Shown: piece by piece, positions 1-10,699 of the stretch
How positions within the stretch are numbered: the first letter of the stretch is position 1
How the letters are laid out: the number at the start of each line of letters is the position of its first letter
DNA from: Marsupella aquatica
Taxonomy: Eukaryota; Marchantiophyta
Assembly (NCBI GenBank): GCA_973895155.1
Contig: OZ316899.1
Coordinates: 1,364,001-1,428,000, forward strand
DNA length: 64,000 nt
Reading direction: 5' to 3'
Notes under the pieces: model-generated
The model's input: only the letters and a program-made list of their open reading frames with translations
Database searches by the model: none
Told to the model about the DNA's origin: nothing
Made by a program: the position numbers and the translations under genes

Positions 1-34
1 CGAGAATACTGACATGCCAAAACTGACATAAATA

Positions 35-508
35 TTGTCAAGGGTAACTGAGGGTAAGACAATGCAGTTGGTTGCGGATCTGGCCAAGACATTCATTGGG
101 CCAGCAGGTACTTATGGGATGCCTCTCAAGGCCACTCCAAAAGAGGTCGAAAGTATGGCCGCTCACATTTGTGGGATTGTTCCTACAAAGGCAGCCGTAG
201 TCGAGATAAGTAATGCCGATGAATTTGGAGCTGCGGTAACAGGTTCAGACATAGGTACCGCCACCATGGACTACCGGAATGTGAAGCCGTGGAAGATCGA
301 GACAGAACGTATTGGAGAGTAGGCTTGGATGGAGGAAGTGAAGGCCAACACTATCCAAGCCGTTTCCTAGGAGGATGCTACCGATGCCGAGGCCAAGGCC
401 GTTAAACCAAGACCCGAAGCCGGGGAAGCCGAAGGGATCAAGCCGGAGCCGATTGCAGGAGGAGGTGTAGAGTCGGAAGATTTGGGCTTACCCCCGGTCA
501 TCTGACAA
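35..508 (+). pseudogene. Unidentified broken reading frame
   Basis: A single frame runs from about 35 to the TGA ending at 508, interrupted by two in-frame TAG codons (320-322 and near 368-370). The first 95 codons are amphipathic and hydrophilic. After the first stop the frame is rich in Ala, Glu, Pro and Lys and ends in LPPVI. The frame and its composition stay protein-like on both sides of the stops, which suggests a decayed gene rather than chance. I recognise no family. Its position at the window edge means the 5' part may lie outside. It may be the C-terminal part of a gag-like transposon protein, since nearby gag-like genes also have acidic Pro/Ala-rich linkers, but that is a guess. 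Confidence 0.35.
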
Positions 509-979
509 TTAAGGAGGGCCAGTCATTGGTTGGAAGGAGGACGTGGCGGTAGCAGAAGGGCTTGGGCCAGAAGGGTGCGGCCGTTGTAGGATGGGACAGG
601 GCAAGTAGCGCCCTATCGGCTTAGGTAATATTAGGTGTTCGGTTCCCGCATGGTTCCGGGTTAGTCAAGTTGTGTTTAGTGATTGTGGAATGGCTCGATA
701 TAGGTTTATGTAAGAAACTTGTCATTTTTTTGCTTTTTGAACAAGGAATAGTAAGAAAGACGTTTTAAGTCTTATCGGAGTAACTAGGTTTTAGGAACTT
801 AAGTAGGTAGAATAGGAAAGATAGTGGAATGGAAGGTTATTGAGTTGTAAGCAAGTGACAAGGGATAAGAAAGTTCTTTATGATGGGGCATACAACGTTC
901 CATCCTTATTTAGAATAGCCGACTATTCCGAGCCGGAGAAACAACCCGACACTTGAAGTCTTAGTTTTGGTTCAGATTT
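509..979. other. Intergenic stretch, nothing recognised
   Basis: No reading frame, terminal repeat or RNA gene that I can support. Weak similarity to 51386-51600 is possible but not clear by eye. Confidence 0.4.
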
Positions 980-1530
980 CTCCCATAGATGCTAGGAGGT
1001 CCCTAGAGCACCCCTAAAAAGTTAGATGTCAAGTGGGGTCTCAACCTAGGGTTTCCTTGTGTTTTGGTGTGACTTAAATTAACAAAATAGCGGGTCCCGG
1101 GAAGAATAGCTGATGAGTAAATTTAGGAGTTCCAAGTGGGTTAAATATGGTCCACTCTATCCCTGGGAACTTGTGGTAGAACCTGGGTATCTTTGGTTAC
1201 TTTTTGGGAGCATCTCAAAGTTGAGAAGAATTTTGGAAAACATAATTAACCCACTTTACCTAATTTTAGAAAATTGGTGATAAGTTTTTGTCTAGATATT
1301 AGTAAACCAGGACATAGTCCTATGTCTATAAAATCTGTAGATATACTCAGAAGTCATTTTGGACTCATGTGTGATTTTTTGGGGCGGTCCAAAACAGCCT
1401 GGAAATACTGTTTTCCCAACAAAAAAATTTAAATTTTTTCTAAGTGTCAACCGCGTCGGCGGCGACCACGACTTAAGCACGAGGCCGGGGCGACTCAAGC
1501 ACGAGGTCAGGAACACCATAAGGGTCAATA
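980..1530 (+). repeat. Dispersed repeat R2, copy 1
   Basis: This block aligns in the same orientation with about 51610-52150. Shared landmarks in order are the phrase around AAATAGCGGGTCC, the run TTTTTGGGAGCATCTCAAAG, the GGTCCAAAA block and the final CACGAGGTCAG...ACACCATAAG. No coding capacity is visible. It could be part of an LTR or a non-autonomous element. Both copies lose similarity just after ACACCATAAG, and in copy 2 that point coincides with a MITE-like end. Confidence 0.7.
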
Positions 1531-2319
1531 CATGAGATGCTTGCTTCGAATTGGGATCAAGAGGCAACTACGAAATTGAATTGAGCTGCTATAGCTTCAA
1601 GCATGGGATGCTGATCAGAATTGGCTGGCCGCCTTGATGCTGCTGATTGGAATCAAGCTGCGTGCTATGGAGAAATAGGCTACTGCTGATCAAGAGCTAG
1701 TTGGCTGGCTGTGAGCTATGGTGGGCTATGAAATTGAAGGGCTGGCAGCTGATCAGACTTACTACTGCACCAGAATTAGAAGGGCTAGCTTCAAGCACGA
1801 GATGTTGAGTGTTGGCTGATTAGTAAGTATGCTGCAAGCTCAATAGTGTTGCTGCTCTGCTAGCTACAAAGTTCAGAAGGGTGAGCTATGGCCGGCTGCT
1901 GGAGAATAGAGCTAGGCTGCTAGCAAATTGATTTAATGTAGTAGCAAACGGACCAGCTGCAAGGAAGGAATTAAGAGGGCTAACTGCGAATTGGTGGGCT
2001 ATGGCTACTGCAAAATTCTGCTGCAATTTTGAATCACTTGCAAGGCTGGATGGCTATGGAGGTGGACTGAGAAGGGTGCTGCAAACCTGGTTGAGCTGTA
2101 GATTGACTTGCTGCCATTCGAATCCAACAAAGAATGATGCAGTTTCAGATTGAATTCAAGAGAGAGAAAAATGGCTGCGAAAATTGATGTCCTTATCAAA
2201 TTCTTCATAAGAAACGTGAGTATAATGAGAGTACTCTCCCCTAGTGACACCTGGAATCTCCATAAGAGGCGTGTAAGGTAAGTGTAATCGGGTCACCGCT
2301 TACACCCGCTTTACACCAA
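1531..2319. other. Low-complexity GCT/CTG-rich stretch, no gene
   Basis: The sequence is built of recurring GCTGCTG, GGCTATG, GAATTG and CAAGCACGAG words without a fixed period. No frame is supported. It may be decayed non-coding retroelement leader. Confidence 0.35.
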
Positions 2320-3806
2320 AAACAGGCCTTGGGAGAATGGGCATAACTTTGGCTAAGGATATCCATTGGGGCCCAAATTTTGTTGTGTTGAGTTAGGGGA
2401 AGGTAAGGCACCCCTTGGTGAAGGTGGAAACCAAGAAAAAGAATCACTCAAATATGTTTTTTGCCGAGGCCACAAGGGGGTCCCGATGGCTTGCAAACCA
2501 AAGTCGGCATAGGGGAATGAATACCAGATTTAGGGGCTGACCTTTCTTGCACCCATACTACTTTAGTTAGGCTCTAGGGAAGGGTACTTACCTTTGTTCA
2601 AAGGTGTAAGGCCATCATGTTAAGAAAAGTAAGTATAGGGGGTAATTTACTTAGGGTAGTAAAGGGGTTATAAGTAAAATAAGGCCATCTTTGACTAGGC
2701 ACAACTTGAGACTCACTCACTCTTTTTGCGAGCTTTCAAGTGGATTGGGAAGCTGGTGAGGAGGAACATAAGTGGGAGCAGGTTTGGAGGTCAAAGCATG
2801 CAATTCATGTGTGGCATATTCCAGGGCTTGGAAGGAGGCCAAACAATAGGTTGTAGGGTGGGCTACGAACTATAGAGTTGGACTTTGTGTGTTAGGAGGA
2901 TTTGGAGGAGGAGTAGTTGGACCCCAGGTCAAGCTTGGTGTGGTGTGGAAGGAGAATAGTATATAAGGAGTAAGTTTTCATTTGTTAGGGATCGGGAGTC
3001 TCATCTCTTAAGTGGAATCTCTACCTTGCCAAGGTAGGGCTAAGCTTGAGAAGGGAGAGGTGGTCCATGCTTAGTGTGGAGAATGTGTAGTGAACTTTTG
3101 TTGTAAAGGTGATGCAATAAAAGGAGACTTGCCAATCTTCATTGTGACCATTAAGTGTGAGTGCATTTGAAGTATATGAGAGCAAGAGAAGGGTCCATGC
3201 TATGATGTAATCTTGGTCTAAGCTCAAAGGGGATGTGCTAGTATAAAACCAAGGCCAAGGAGGCAAGGTTAAGGTAGAGCACTACTTTGAGACTTAGAAA
3301 GGATTATAGCTTGAGGGTGGAAAGTACTTTGCTTGGTGTGTGGTGTTAACAAGAAGTAAGAACAAGAGGAAGAGTCCTTAGATAGAGGAGCCTTCTCTAG
3401 AGCTCAAAGGGGATGTGTGGACCCAAACCAAGGCCAGGGGGGCAAAGTTGAGGAGTAACACTACTTTGAGGGTCTTGAGGAGACTTAAGCTTGAAGAGGA
3501 AAGTACTTTGGGTTCTTGGATGTTTGTGTGAGAATCTACTCTAAGGTGACAGCTTGGAGTGGAGATCTCCCTTGCTGATCCTTGGAGCTAGTAGAGGAGA
3601 GGGGAAGGGTGTGAGTGCAAAAGTAGTCAAGGGGACTACCTCTCTAGAAGTGGAGAGTTGAAACTACTTATGTATGGAGTGATTAGACATTGTAAGCACA
3701 TTTCAGAAGTTTTGTCAATCCTTTGTGACCCTGGTATGACATGGAGCAGGTAGTAGGTAGTTTCTTCGGAGAAAAGCCACTTAAGCTCCTTGATAAGTGT
3801 TTGACA
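2320..3806 (+). repeat. Long LTR-like repeat R1, copy a
   Basis: Aligns with 54800-55533 plus 62202-62779 in direct orientation, and with 62780-64000 as reverse complement. The right end is GTTTGACA at 3806, which matches the end of the inverted copy (TGTCAAAC at 62780). A TATA-like word (GTATATAAGG) lies near 2957-2968, as expected of a promoter in an LTR read on the plus strand. No open frame is conserved between copies. I infer that this is a long LTR or a non-autonomous retroelement; the left end is only approximate because similarity starts abruptly at CCTTGGGAGAATGG. Confidence 0.7.
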
Positions 3807-4479
3807 GCGATTGTTAATTAGCAGGTTTATTGCGGTGGAAGGCCGTGATTTGTGGTTTTGATTTCCGCCGATTCCCCTAGATGCGCTGCAAGGATAAAAA
3901 CCTGGGCAGCGTGGCTTGGGGGGCTTTTTCTAGTCAAGACTCTAGTGTAAATCAGTATTACTAGCATAGGAAGCTCTTGGCTAAATCTAGACCGCGGATT
4001 ATTAGTAAACCACAAGTTCCCATAGATTTTTGTGCAATTGCTTGAATTGAGTTGGCCTTGTTGCCTAGTTCGCAGATTCTTGCCAATCATGGTGTTGTGT
4101 GTTATGATATTTGTTGCTTGATCGATTTGAGTCAGTTAGAGTGATACTGTGAGCTAATATGATTGCATTGTCTTGATTGAAGACTGCCAAACCAAACTCT
4201 GAGAGAAAGGTGAGGATTGAAAATGTTTTGTTGGTTAAAGTGTGGGTTGAGTCGGTCTGAGAAAAACCTTCAGCCGGCTTAAGAGATTAAGCTGTAGGGG
4301 TACATTCTGGGGGCGGAATACAAACATACTCGACGAAGTCAATTAAGGAATTAGGCATCTCAGCAATACACAATTCACAAGCCCATTGAAAGAATCGGTC
4401 CAGCATAGTGTGGATCAAAGAAGTAGACCGCGTTTCCAAGCCAAATAGTAGCCAAACCACCATAAGCGGACCATAAGTA
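3807..4479. other. Non-coding stretch with tail-like remnant of a TGTG-family element
   Basis: No supported gene. It contains the 3' hairpin motif at 4299-4320 that otherwise occurs near the 3' end of TGTG-family elements, so part of this stretch is probably an old tail of that family. Confidence 0.4.
4299..4320 (+). other. Conserved 3' hairpin motif, copy 1
   Basis: ATTCTG-GGGG-CGGAAT: a 6-bp stem with one G-T wobble and a 4-nt loop, preceded by GGTAC. Four further copies (10450, 14023, 14929 minus, 41031) have the same stem and loop size. Confidence 0.6.
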
Positions 4480-5526
4480 GTGGTTCATAGCCAGTTGCGG
4501 ATGGTTCTTGGGGTTAGAGGTGTTGGGAAACGCACCACAGGAACTGAATCAAGAGGTGGCGTCAAACACGCCAAGTGCCAACCTCTTGAGCAACCATCAC
4601 AAATCAACATGGTTGCAGCTCCACGGGCGGATCCACACAACATACACCGTAAGCTTGCAGGTATCACTGCTAGACTAGGATCAATGCTATCATCAATGTT
4701 TGAAAGGTGACAAGGTGCACAGTTGCGCACATGATCTTTCCAAACCATACCATCACGACCTTCTAAAACCAGAATGTCTGATGACAAAACCTTCTGCACT
4801 TGTAGAATAGTACGTCTGGCAGTGACATCCAAAGTAGTAGGTGCTGTCTGTTGTAGATACACATAGTCTCCAGAATGAAATTGCCTGATGCTAGGGCAAT
4901 ATCCTCCTCCCCAAATAGTGGCATACCTCAAAGTATCCCGATGCTGCGCAATAGCTAAGTTCTCAAATGCCATGGGCATCACTCTCCAAAACAAGTTTGC
5001 CCGTTGAGAACAAGCTCGCATCCACATGTCAGGGTCATCCAACTGCAACACCTCAACAACCTCCCTTTGAATGGCTGCTAGCAACACTGGCTCCCTACCA
5101 TAGAGCAACAAATATGGTGAAAAGGATGCAAGAGATGCTTGCTTACTGAATCGATATCCCATTGCTAACCATGATAGCTGGATATCCCAATCATTCACGT
5201 GACCCTTCTACAAGCCATACTTCCGCAATCCTCTCTTTACTATCTAGACAACTCTCTCTGCCAATCCATCTGCCTGTGGATGATCCCTAGACGTCGTACG
5301 GTGATCAATCAATGCTTGATCACACAAGGCCTAAAAATCTCCACAAAACTCAGTCCCCTGGTCAGTCAAAACCTCAGCAGGAGCACCAAAATGGCTCAAT
5401 TCACGGTCCAGAAAGGCATAGGCAACTCCTTCACTACCTTTATCTGGCAATGCAACCAACTCAATCCATTTAGAAAAGTGCTCCACCATCACTAAGGTAT
5501 AACGGTTGTGACGTCTAGTCAATGGT
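4480..5526 (-). pseudogene. Ty3/gypsy integrase with C-terminal PHD-like finger (copy 1, 5'-truncated)
   Basis: This is the 3' end of pol from a gypsy retrotransposon read on the minus strand. From 5522 it begins inside the integrase core: a central block with LTDQGTEF (second catalytic Asp) and, after frame changes, QADGLAERVV (catalytic Glu). An intact 237-codon stretch from 5198 to 4485 follows: the typical LLYGREP block, then DHVRN. It ends in a PHD-type zinc-finger pattern: CMLC, 12 residues, CDGC, GWH, LAC, then LTPPLDSVP (about 4535-4650). Six of the eight expected zinc ligands are visible; the last CxxC is missing or frame-shifted. The copy is cut at 5526 by unrelated sequence. It is closely related to the element at 27590-51385, so it helps to read that more decayed copy. 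The finger sits where chromoviruses carry a chromodomain; a chromatin-targeting role is inference. Confidence 0.85.
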
Positions 5527-6372
5527 AAGTGTCACATCATTATGAGTGGTAGTATAGGATATCGGACTATGTAGGTTTGAGGCTTTCATATGTGTGTTAT
5601 CTAAATGTTTTAGGGTTAGTGTATGTTTGTGAGGGATAGTTATATATCTCTTTGTGTTGGCTCAAAGGTCTCATCTTTTGATGTTGAGCCTTTCGAGCAA
5701 AGCTCTAGCGGCTATGGTGTGGCTGTCTAGGTTGTGTGTACGTAACGTGGATTCCTTGAGGCGCAAGGTGCATTTGGCTTGACATAAGTGTGTGATCGTG
5801 TCAGACAGGATTGTGTGTTTGATTGGCATCAATCGTTGTTCAATTGCTCTTGAAGATTACATCAAAAGATCGACTTCAAACTTTGTTGTGCGGACTGTGC
5901 AGACAGAAGTTTGATTTCATTTTGGTTTTGTTGTTGACAATTTGTGGTAGCTCGGATCGGGTGTTGTTATTGAATGGATCGTTGGTATCTCGATCTATTG
6001 CAAGTTGGTGCGACGCTTGCATAATTCAAGTGAAGCTTCAAGTTGTTGTTGCTAAGTTGTGGTTTTGGAGTTGCGGTCTTCATCGATATGCGGTGCTGCA
6101 TCGTGGAGGACTGATTGTGTGATTGACAAGCGGATGTTGCTGTCAACAATTTGTGTGAGACAGACGATGGTGTCTGGTCCTATTTGGTGAAGGGAAAGTA
6201 GTCGGATGTGTGACTCTTTGTGGTTTTGATTGAGGTGGTTCGATTGGGAGCCCGATACTTGATTATGTTTACAATTTTTTTAGGATGCAGTTCTGATTTG
6301 CATCAAGTTCCTTGTTGATGGATAGTGCGTTTCTATGAAGGAAACAACGTTGAATGTTGGTGAATTGTGTTG
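5527..6372 (+). other. LTR-like flank, possibly the 5' end of the gypsy whose gag lies at 19700
   Basis: It starts TGTCACATC exactly where the integrase copy is interrupted. Near 5825-5834 it has TTGGCATCAA, one change from the TGGTATCA core of an initiator-Met primer binding site. No gene is visible. If the insertions at 6378-14216 and 14679-19390 are removed, this stretch becomes contiguous with 14222-14678, 19391-19613 and then a gag gene. I therefore infer, weakly, that it is the 5' LTR and leader of that retrotransposon. No second LTR copy was found to prove it. Confidence 0.3.
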
Positions 6373-6450
6373 GCGGCTGTGACGCCGCCGATACGGTGGG
6401 TAATGAGTGATTCGGCCTAACGATGCTTAGCACGCGCGTTAGGGATATAT

Positions 6451-7150
6451 TAGGCCGTAATTATTAGCATAACGACAGTATTTAGGTAGCCATTATGAGT
6501 AGGAAATCATTAGTCAATAAGAGGCGTTCGTGTTGGGCTGGCGGTGAGTCGCCATTCGCACGCCCGGGTTGTGAGCATGTAATGGGCCCTCACCTTTCCC
6601 CCTCGGGTCCGTATAACAAACTTTGGGAGGTGGCCACTGACACAAGCTGACCCAAACCGGCGGAGTGGCCGGTACACTGCAAGCGTGAAAGACTCAGCCT
6701 ATAAGCGACAAGGAGGCGTCGGGCGATCGACGAGCTTCTAGGGTATAAAAAGGGGACCGATCCTTGGCAGTGCACCAGTTCATCAGTCCACGCGTTGGGG
6801 GTATCTTAGGCCGTATTTATTAGCATAACGACAGTATTTAGGTAGCCATTATCAATAGGAAATCATTAGTCAATAAGGGGCGTTCGTGTTTGGGCTGGCA
6901 GCGGGTCGCCATTCGCATGCCCGGGTTGCGAGCGTATAATGGGCCCTCCACTCTTTCCCCTCGGGTCCGTATAACAAATTTTGGGAGGCGGCCACTGACA
7001 CGCGCTGACCCGGACTGGCGGAGTGGCCGGTACACTACAAGCGTGAAAGTCTCGGCCTATAAGCAACGAGGAGGCGACAAGCAATCAACGAGCTCTCAGG
7101 GTATAAAAGGGGGCCGATCCTTTGCAGTGCACCAGTTCTTCAAACCACGC
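6451..7150 (+). promoter_or_regulatory. Duplicated 356-bp promoter block with two TATA boxes
   Basis: A block starting TAGGCCGTAATTATTAGC at 6451 repeats from 6807 with period 356 bp. Each unit ends with a TATA box (TATAAAAA 6744-6751, TATAAAAG 7102-7109) within a similar context (CTCAGGGTATAAAA). The second TATA lies about 100 bp before the ATG at 7207. The junction near 6790-6800 contains CACGCG, which is also present at both the start and end of the unit, consistent with duplication through short homology. The same block with TATAAAAGG occurs at 53427-53896. Confidence 0.75.
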
Positions 7151-7206
7151 GCCAGCTTTGATCTTAGTTCTCTTGCTTATCCTTAGTCTCCTTCCATCTC
7201 CTCTTA

Positions 7207-9783
7207 ATGTCGCACACAATCCTTTCCAGTTCGGCCATACAATTTTGGACGCAGTTCCTGTCTATCAGAGGGCACTTGGCCGACTCGTTGAAACACGCCA
7301 ACCCACAACAATACAAGATTGAACGCAAGTATGAGAGAGCCATCCGCCTAGCAGGCCGCCATCACTATCTCCTTAACTTTGATTACCCGTCTCAGAGCAA
7401 GCTTTACCAACTCAAAGAAATATCAGGGTACTTCTTTGACGGAGGCAAATATATCGGCTTCTGGGAGGCATTGCTTTGGCTCCCGGATGAGGACTTCAAT
7501 ATCCCGGGCACGATCAACTTACAGCGGCACCACTTTGACCACATCCTCGCTCGGGTCCGGGACATCATCAACAGCGAGTTCAGCGCTACCCAATCTAGCA
7601 GGGCGCCTACACTTGCGTCAGAAAACCTCTACCGGCACCTACAAAATTTCATGGCAACCACACCATCGACCACCACTGCCAGCCCAGCCGTGCCCGCACC
7701 AGCTCAGGCTCAGGCTCCGCCTCAGCTTAGCCAACCCCCGCCCCTACAGGTGAGATCCGTCATCAACGCTATGGACCTCAGCGACAATGAAGAGGCTACC
7801 TTACCCCTGCTCAGGCGGCCTAGAGGAGTAAGTACCCACGGAGCCGGCACTACATCGCCCCTTCCCTAGGCCCGGACCAGAGTAGTGGCTCCAGCAGACA
7901 ACACGGTGACCGTAGCCGCCCCGGCCCCAATACTAACGGCGGTGGCACTACCTACACCCGATCAAGAGGATGGGGAGGTGTCATCCTCCCCGAGCCAGTG
8001 TCAGGGAAGGAAGAGGAAGGTACCCGCAGCTATATCCGGGCTACCCATGGCCACGGTAGCCGCAGCCAAGGTAACAATGCACCGCATGGGGGAAAACGTG
8101 CATAAGAACATCCTCCACCCCAAACATGCGGTGTACTTGAAGACTCAGGGGTTCGAGCACCTTGTCTCTCTCCCCTGGAACACCTGTAGATACTATGGGG
8201 AGGACATGATGGAGTTTGTCAAGAATTATGCCGATGTCCGTCAGCATACCCGGCTGCGGGGGAGGAATATGTCTCTCATAGAGGAACGGCTCAAGATGAC
8301 CTTCGGGCTATCCAAAGGCAATCACCGAGTTGAATCACGGGCTCCCAGGGGCAAGGGAGCCAAGTACCAATCCTCGAGTTTTCCCTCCGAGGGGTCAGTG
8401 GACAACGGGTTCATGATGAGGACCTGCCTCATCCCCAAGATAGCTGAGCGGCTGGAGTTCCAAAGGTAAGCCCTCCACATGATGGAACCCCGGGGCAAGA
8501 TCTCCGCTGCTCAGGGGTTATCCAAGTCGAGAACTATCGACCTTTGAAGTGGGCTTCGTACTTCGCTAAGAAGTTCCATGAAGAGATGGAGCGGCAAAGG
8601 AACTTGCTATACATCGGTGGGAAGGCGTATTTTGCGAGCCACATCGAGATCATTCTCGAGTGGTACGCCCAATTTGATCGACGAACCCTTCCCCGGGTCA
8701 ACATAACTAAGTTGATTCTGACTAAGTAGATCTTCCAGCCTTGGAGAGACGGCCTCAACCCGAGGCCCAAAGTCCGGTGGCGACGCAGGCCTCACCCATC
8801 CAACCTCCACAGGTAGCGGTAGCCATGGCCAAAGAAGTACCGGAAGAGACAGTGATTGCAACCTTAAACGCAATCAACCAGGCCGGGCCTGGTGCAGAAG
8901 TCGGGGCGGTGGAGGCCTTGCCCGAGCCCAAAGGTCCAGAAGACCCACCAGTGGCTATTCCAGAGGATGGCCCAATGGTGGAGGAGGACACTCCAGCCCC
9001 TTCCAACACTACATCCCCAGGGCTGGATGTCACTACCCCGGCTCCCACGCGAGTTAATGTCTGCCCGTGCCCAACTCTAGACGGGCATAACTTGGACCAC
9101 CCGGAACTCTTAATACCAGGTACATTTCTAAATGGGCTTTTGGGAGATTTCTCCCAACAGATAGTCTGGTATACCGGGGAGTTCATGGCTCAGGAGTTGG
9201 TTACCAATCGCAGTAAAAGTAGGTCGGGCTCAGTCGGAGGCCCTTCAGCGGATAGAGCGGTACCGGGTTGAATCCGTGTACCTAAAGGATGAAGTTGCAG
9301 CTCAAGAGGCTGAGCTTCTGCAACTACGACCCAAGGTTGCAATCGCAGATGAGTTGTTAGCAAATGTGCATGCCCTTACCACCTTGGCCGAACAAGCCAA
9401 AGCCGGGAAGGAGGCCGAGATTGCACGGCTCCGGACCCAGGTTGACAGTTGAACAACCAAACTATCATCTGGTAGAAAGACCTAGAGGAGGCCGAAGAGT
9501 GGGCCCAGCGTGACACTGCGAAGATTGCCACCCTGCAGGCCAAAGTGGCATGGCTTCAAGCCAAAGCCGAGAAATAGACCCAGGTGGTGGACAAGCTGAC
9601 GAGCAACGCCAAGAAACTAGAAGAGGCATGCCAGGAGGCAGCTGAGGAGACGGACGCGGCGAAGTGAGAAAACGAATCTCTGCTGGACCAAGTCCAGCTC
9701 CTCAAGGCGGACAACGACAGGCTCCGTAGGCAACGGGATGGCCGCCTCCACTCGGACGGCTCTGGCAACCGCACCAGCCATTA
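7207..9783 (+). pseudogene. Gag-like/coiled-coil protein of element A (broken)
   Basis: The ATG at 7207 follows the TATA box at 7102 by about 100 bp and is conserved in copies at 10700 and 53896. Segment 1 (7207-7869, 220 codons) has a basic helical N-terminus with a YKIERKYERA core, then a Pro/Ala/Gln-rich linker. Segment 2 (7885-8469) holds the domain with SLPWNTCRYYGEDM, LRGRNMSL and a GLSKG motif. Segment 3 (about 8544-9271) continues that domain, then an acidic Pro-rich linker, then the start of a long coiled coil to about 9783 (YLKDEVAAQEAELLQLRPKV). Stops at 7867 (TAG where copy B has CAG) and 8467, and later frameshifts, break it. The LPW...GLP domain resembles the plant 'putative transposon protein' or plant mobile domain class; that assignment is from memory of pattern, not a search. 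Confidence 0.75.
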
Positions 9784-10004
9784 GCGGAGGGTTAGGCTTA
9801 GAATAGACTTAGAAGTAGCTAAAACAGGCTGGTAGGACAAGTGCCGGCCAGAAGATAGCGGCGCTGACACATTAGCCAGCCTGTGTAGAATAGGTTAGAC
9901 TAATAGGACAAGCAAGCACCAGCTTAGTAGGGATATAAGTTAGCGTAGATTTGGGCACGAGGCCAGGCCGGTCCTCAACCCTTAGTATTTAGCGGACCCC
10001 CTAG

Positions 10005-10022
10005 TAGAGGTTAGGAGGGGGA
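10005..10022 (+). other. Purine tract, body 1
   Basis: Run AGAGGTTAGGAGGGGGA followed by TTTTAGAC, about 220 bp after the end of the A gene. The same tract occurs at 13553-13570 and 39975-39990. It looks like a polypurine tract, but no LTR follows it, so its role is unknown. Confidence 0.45.
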
Positions 10023-10449
10023 TTTTAGACTCAGAAGTTGGCCATTCGTAGTACGCATGGGGAGTCCCAAACTTGGTGAAGTACCGGAGTACCAAGGGGA
10101 GGGTATACGACTAAGTTTGCTGGGCGAGTGCGGAGCTGGGCTCCGTTGTAGTGTATACTCCTCGGCCTTGGGCCCGGTCGTTCACTAGGTGTCGGGAAAT
10201 GAATGAAATCCTTTCTCCTTAATTCCTTCGTATAAATCGAGATTTCTGTTATGTATGTATGCATGTATGAGTCTCGTGTGCAAGTATCAATGTCGGGCCA
10301 AACATGTTATGCCAACCGTGCACGGGGTGCAGGATATGGGTACGGGGTTGCGAGCCCGGGTTGAGCTCTTGTACTAACGGATCCAGATCAAAGGCGGTAA
10401 CACAAAGGCTTAAAAGTCCGTGAGCCAGGGTCGACCCCGTGTCGACTAA

Positions 10450-10471
10450 GGTACGTTCCGGTGGCGGAACA
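10450..10471 (+). other. Conserved 3' hairpin motif, copy 2
   Basis: GTTCCG-GTGG-CGGAAC: perfect 6-bp stem with 4-nt loop, preceded by GGTAC, about 165 bp before the internal GACGTGACA end at 10635. The closing pair is G-C here and A-T in copies C and D. Confidence 0.7.
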
Positions 10472-10699
10472 CAAACTATACCTAGGAGGTGTCTATACAT
10501 AACATTAAGCGCACTTAGCGCTAGTTTACGTGAATTAGGAGCATTCCGTGCGTCCCTCCCTGCCCGAACGCTCATATTCACAAAGAATGTGCCTGTCTAA
10601 GCCAAAGCCTGGGTTAAGGCCTAGGCTGACGACGTGACAACGGGCCAGCTTCGACCCCAGTTCTCTCGCTTATCCTTAGTCGCCTTCTATCTCCTCTGA

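Noticed and set aside
2320-3806. Protein-coding gene on the minus strand
   Set aside because: Short minus-strand frames are not conserved as frames between the three R1 copies.
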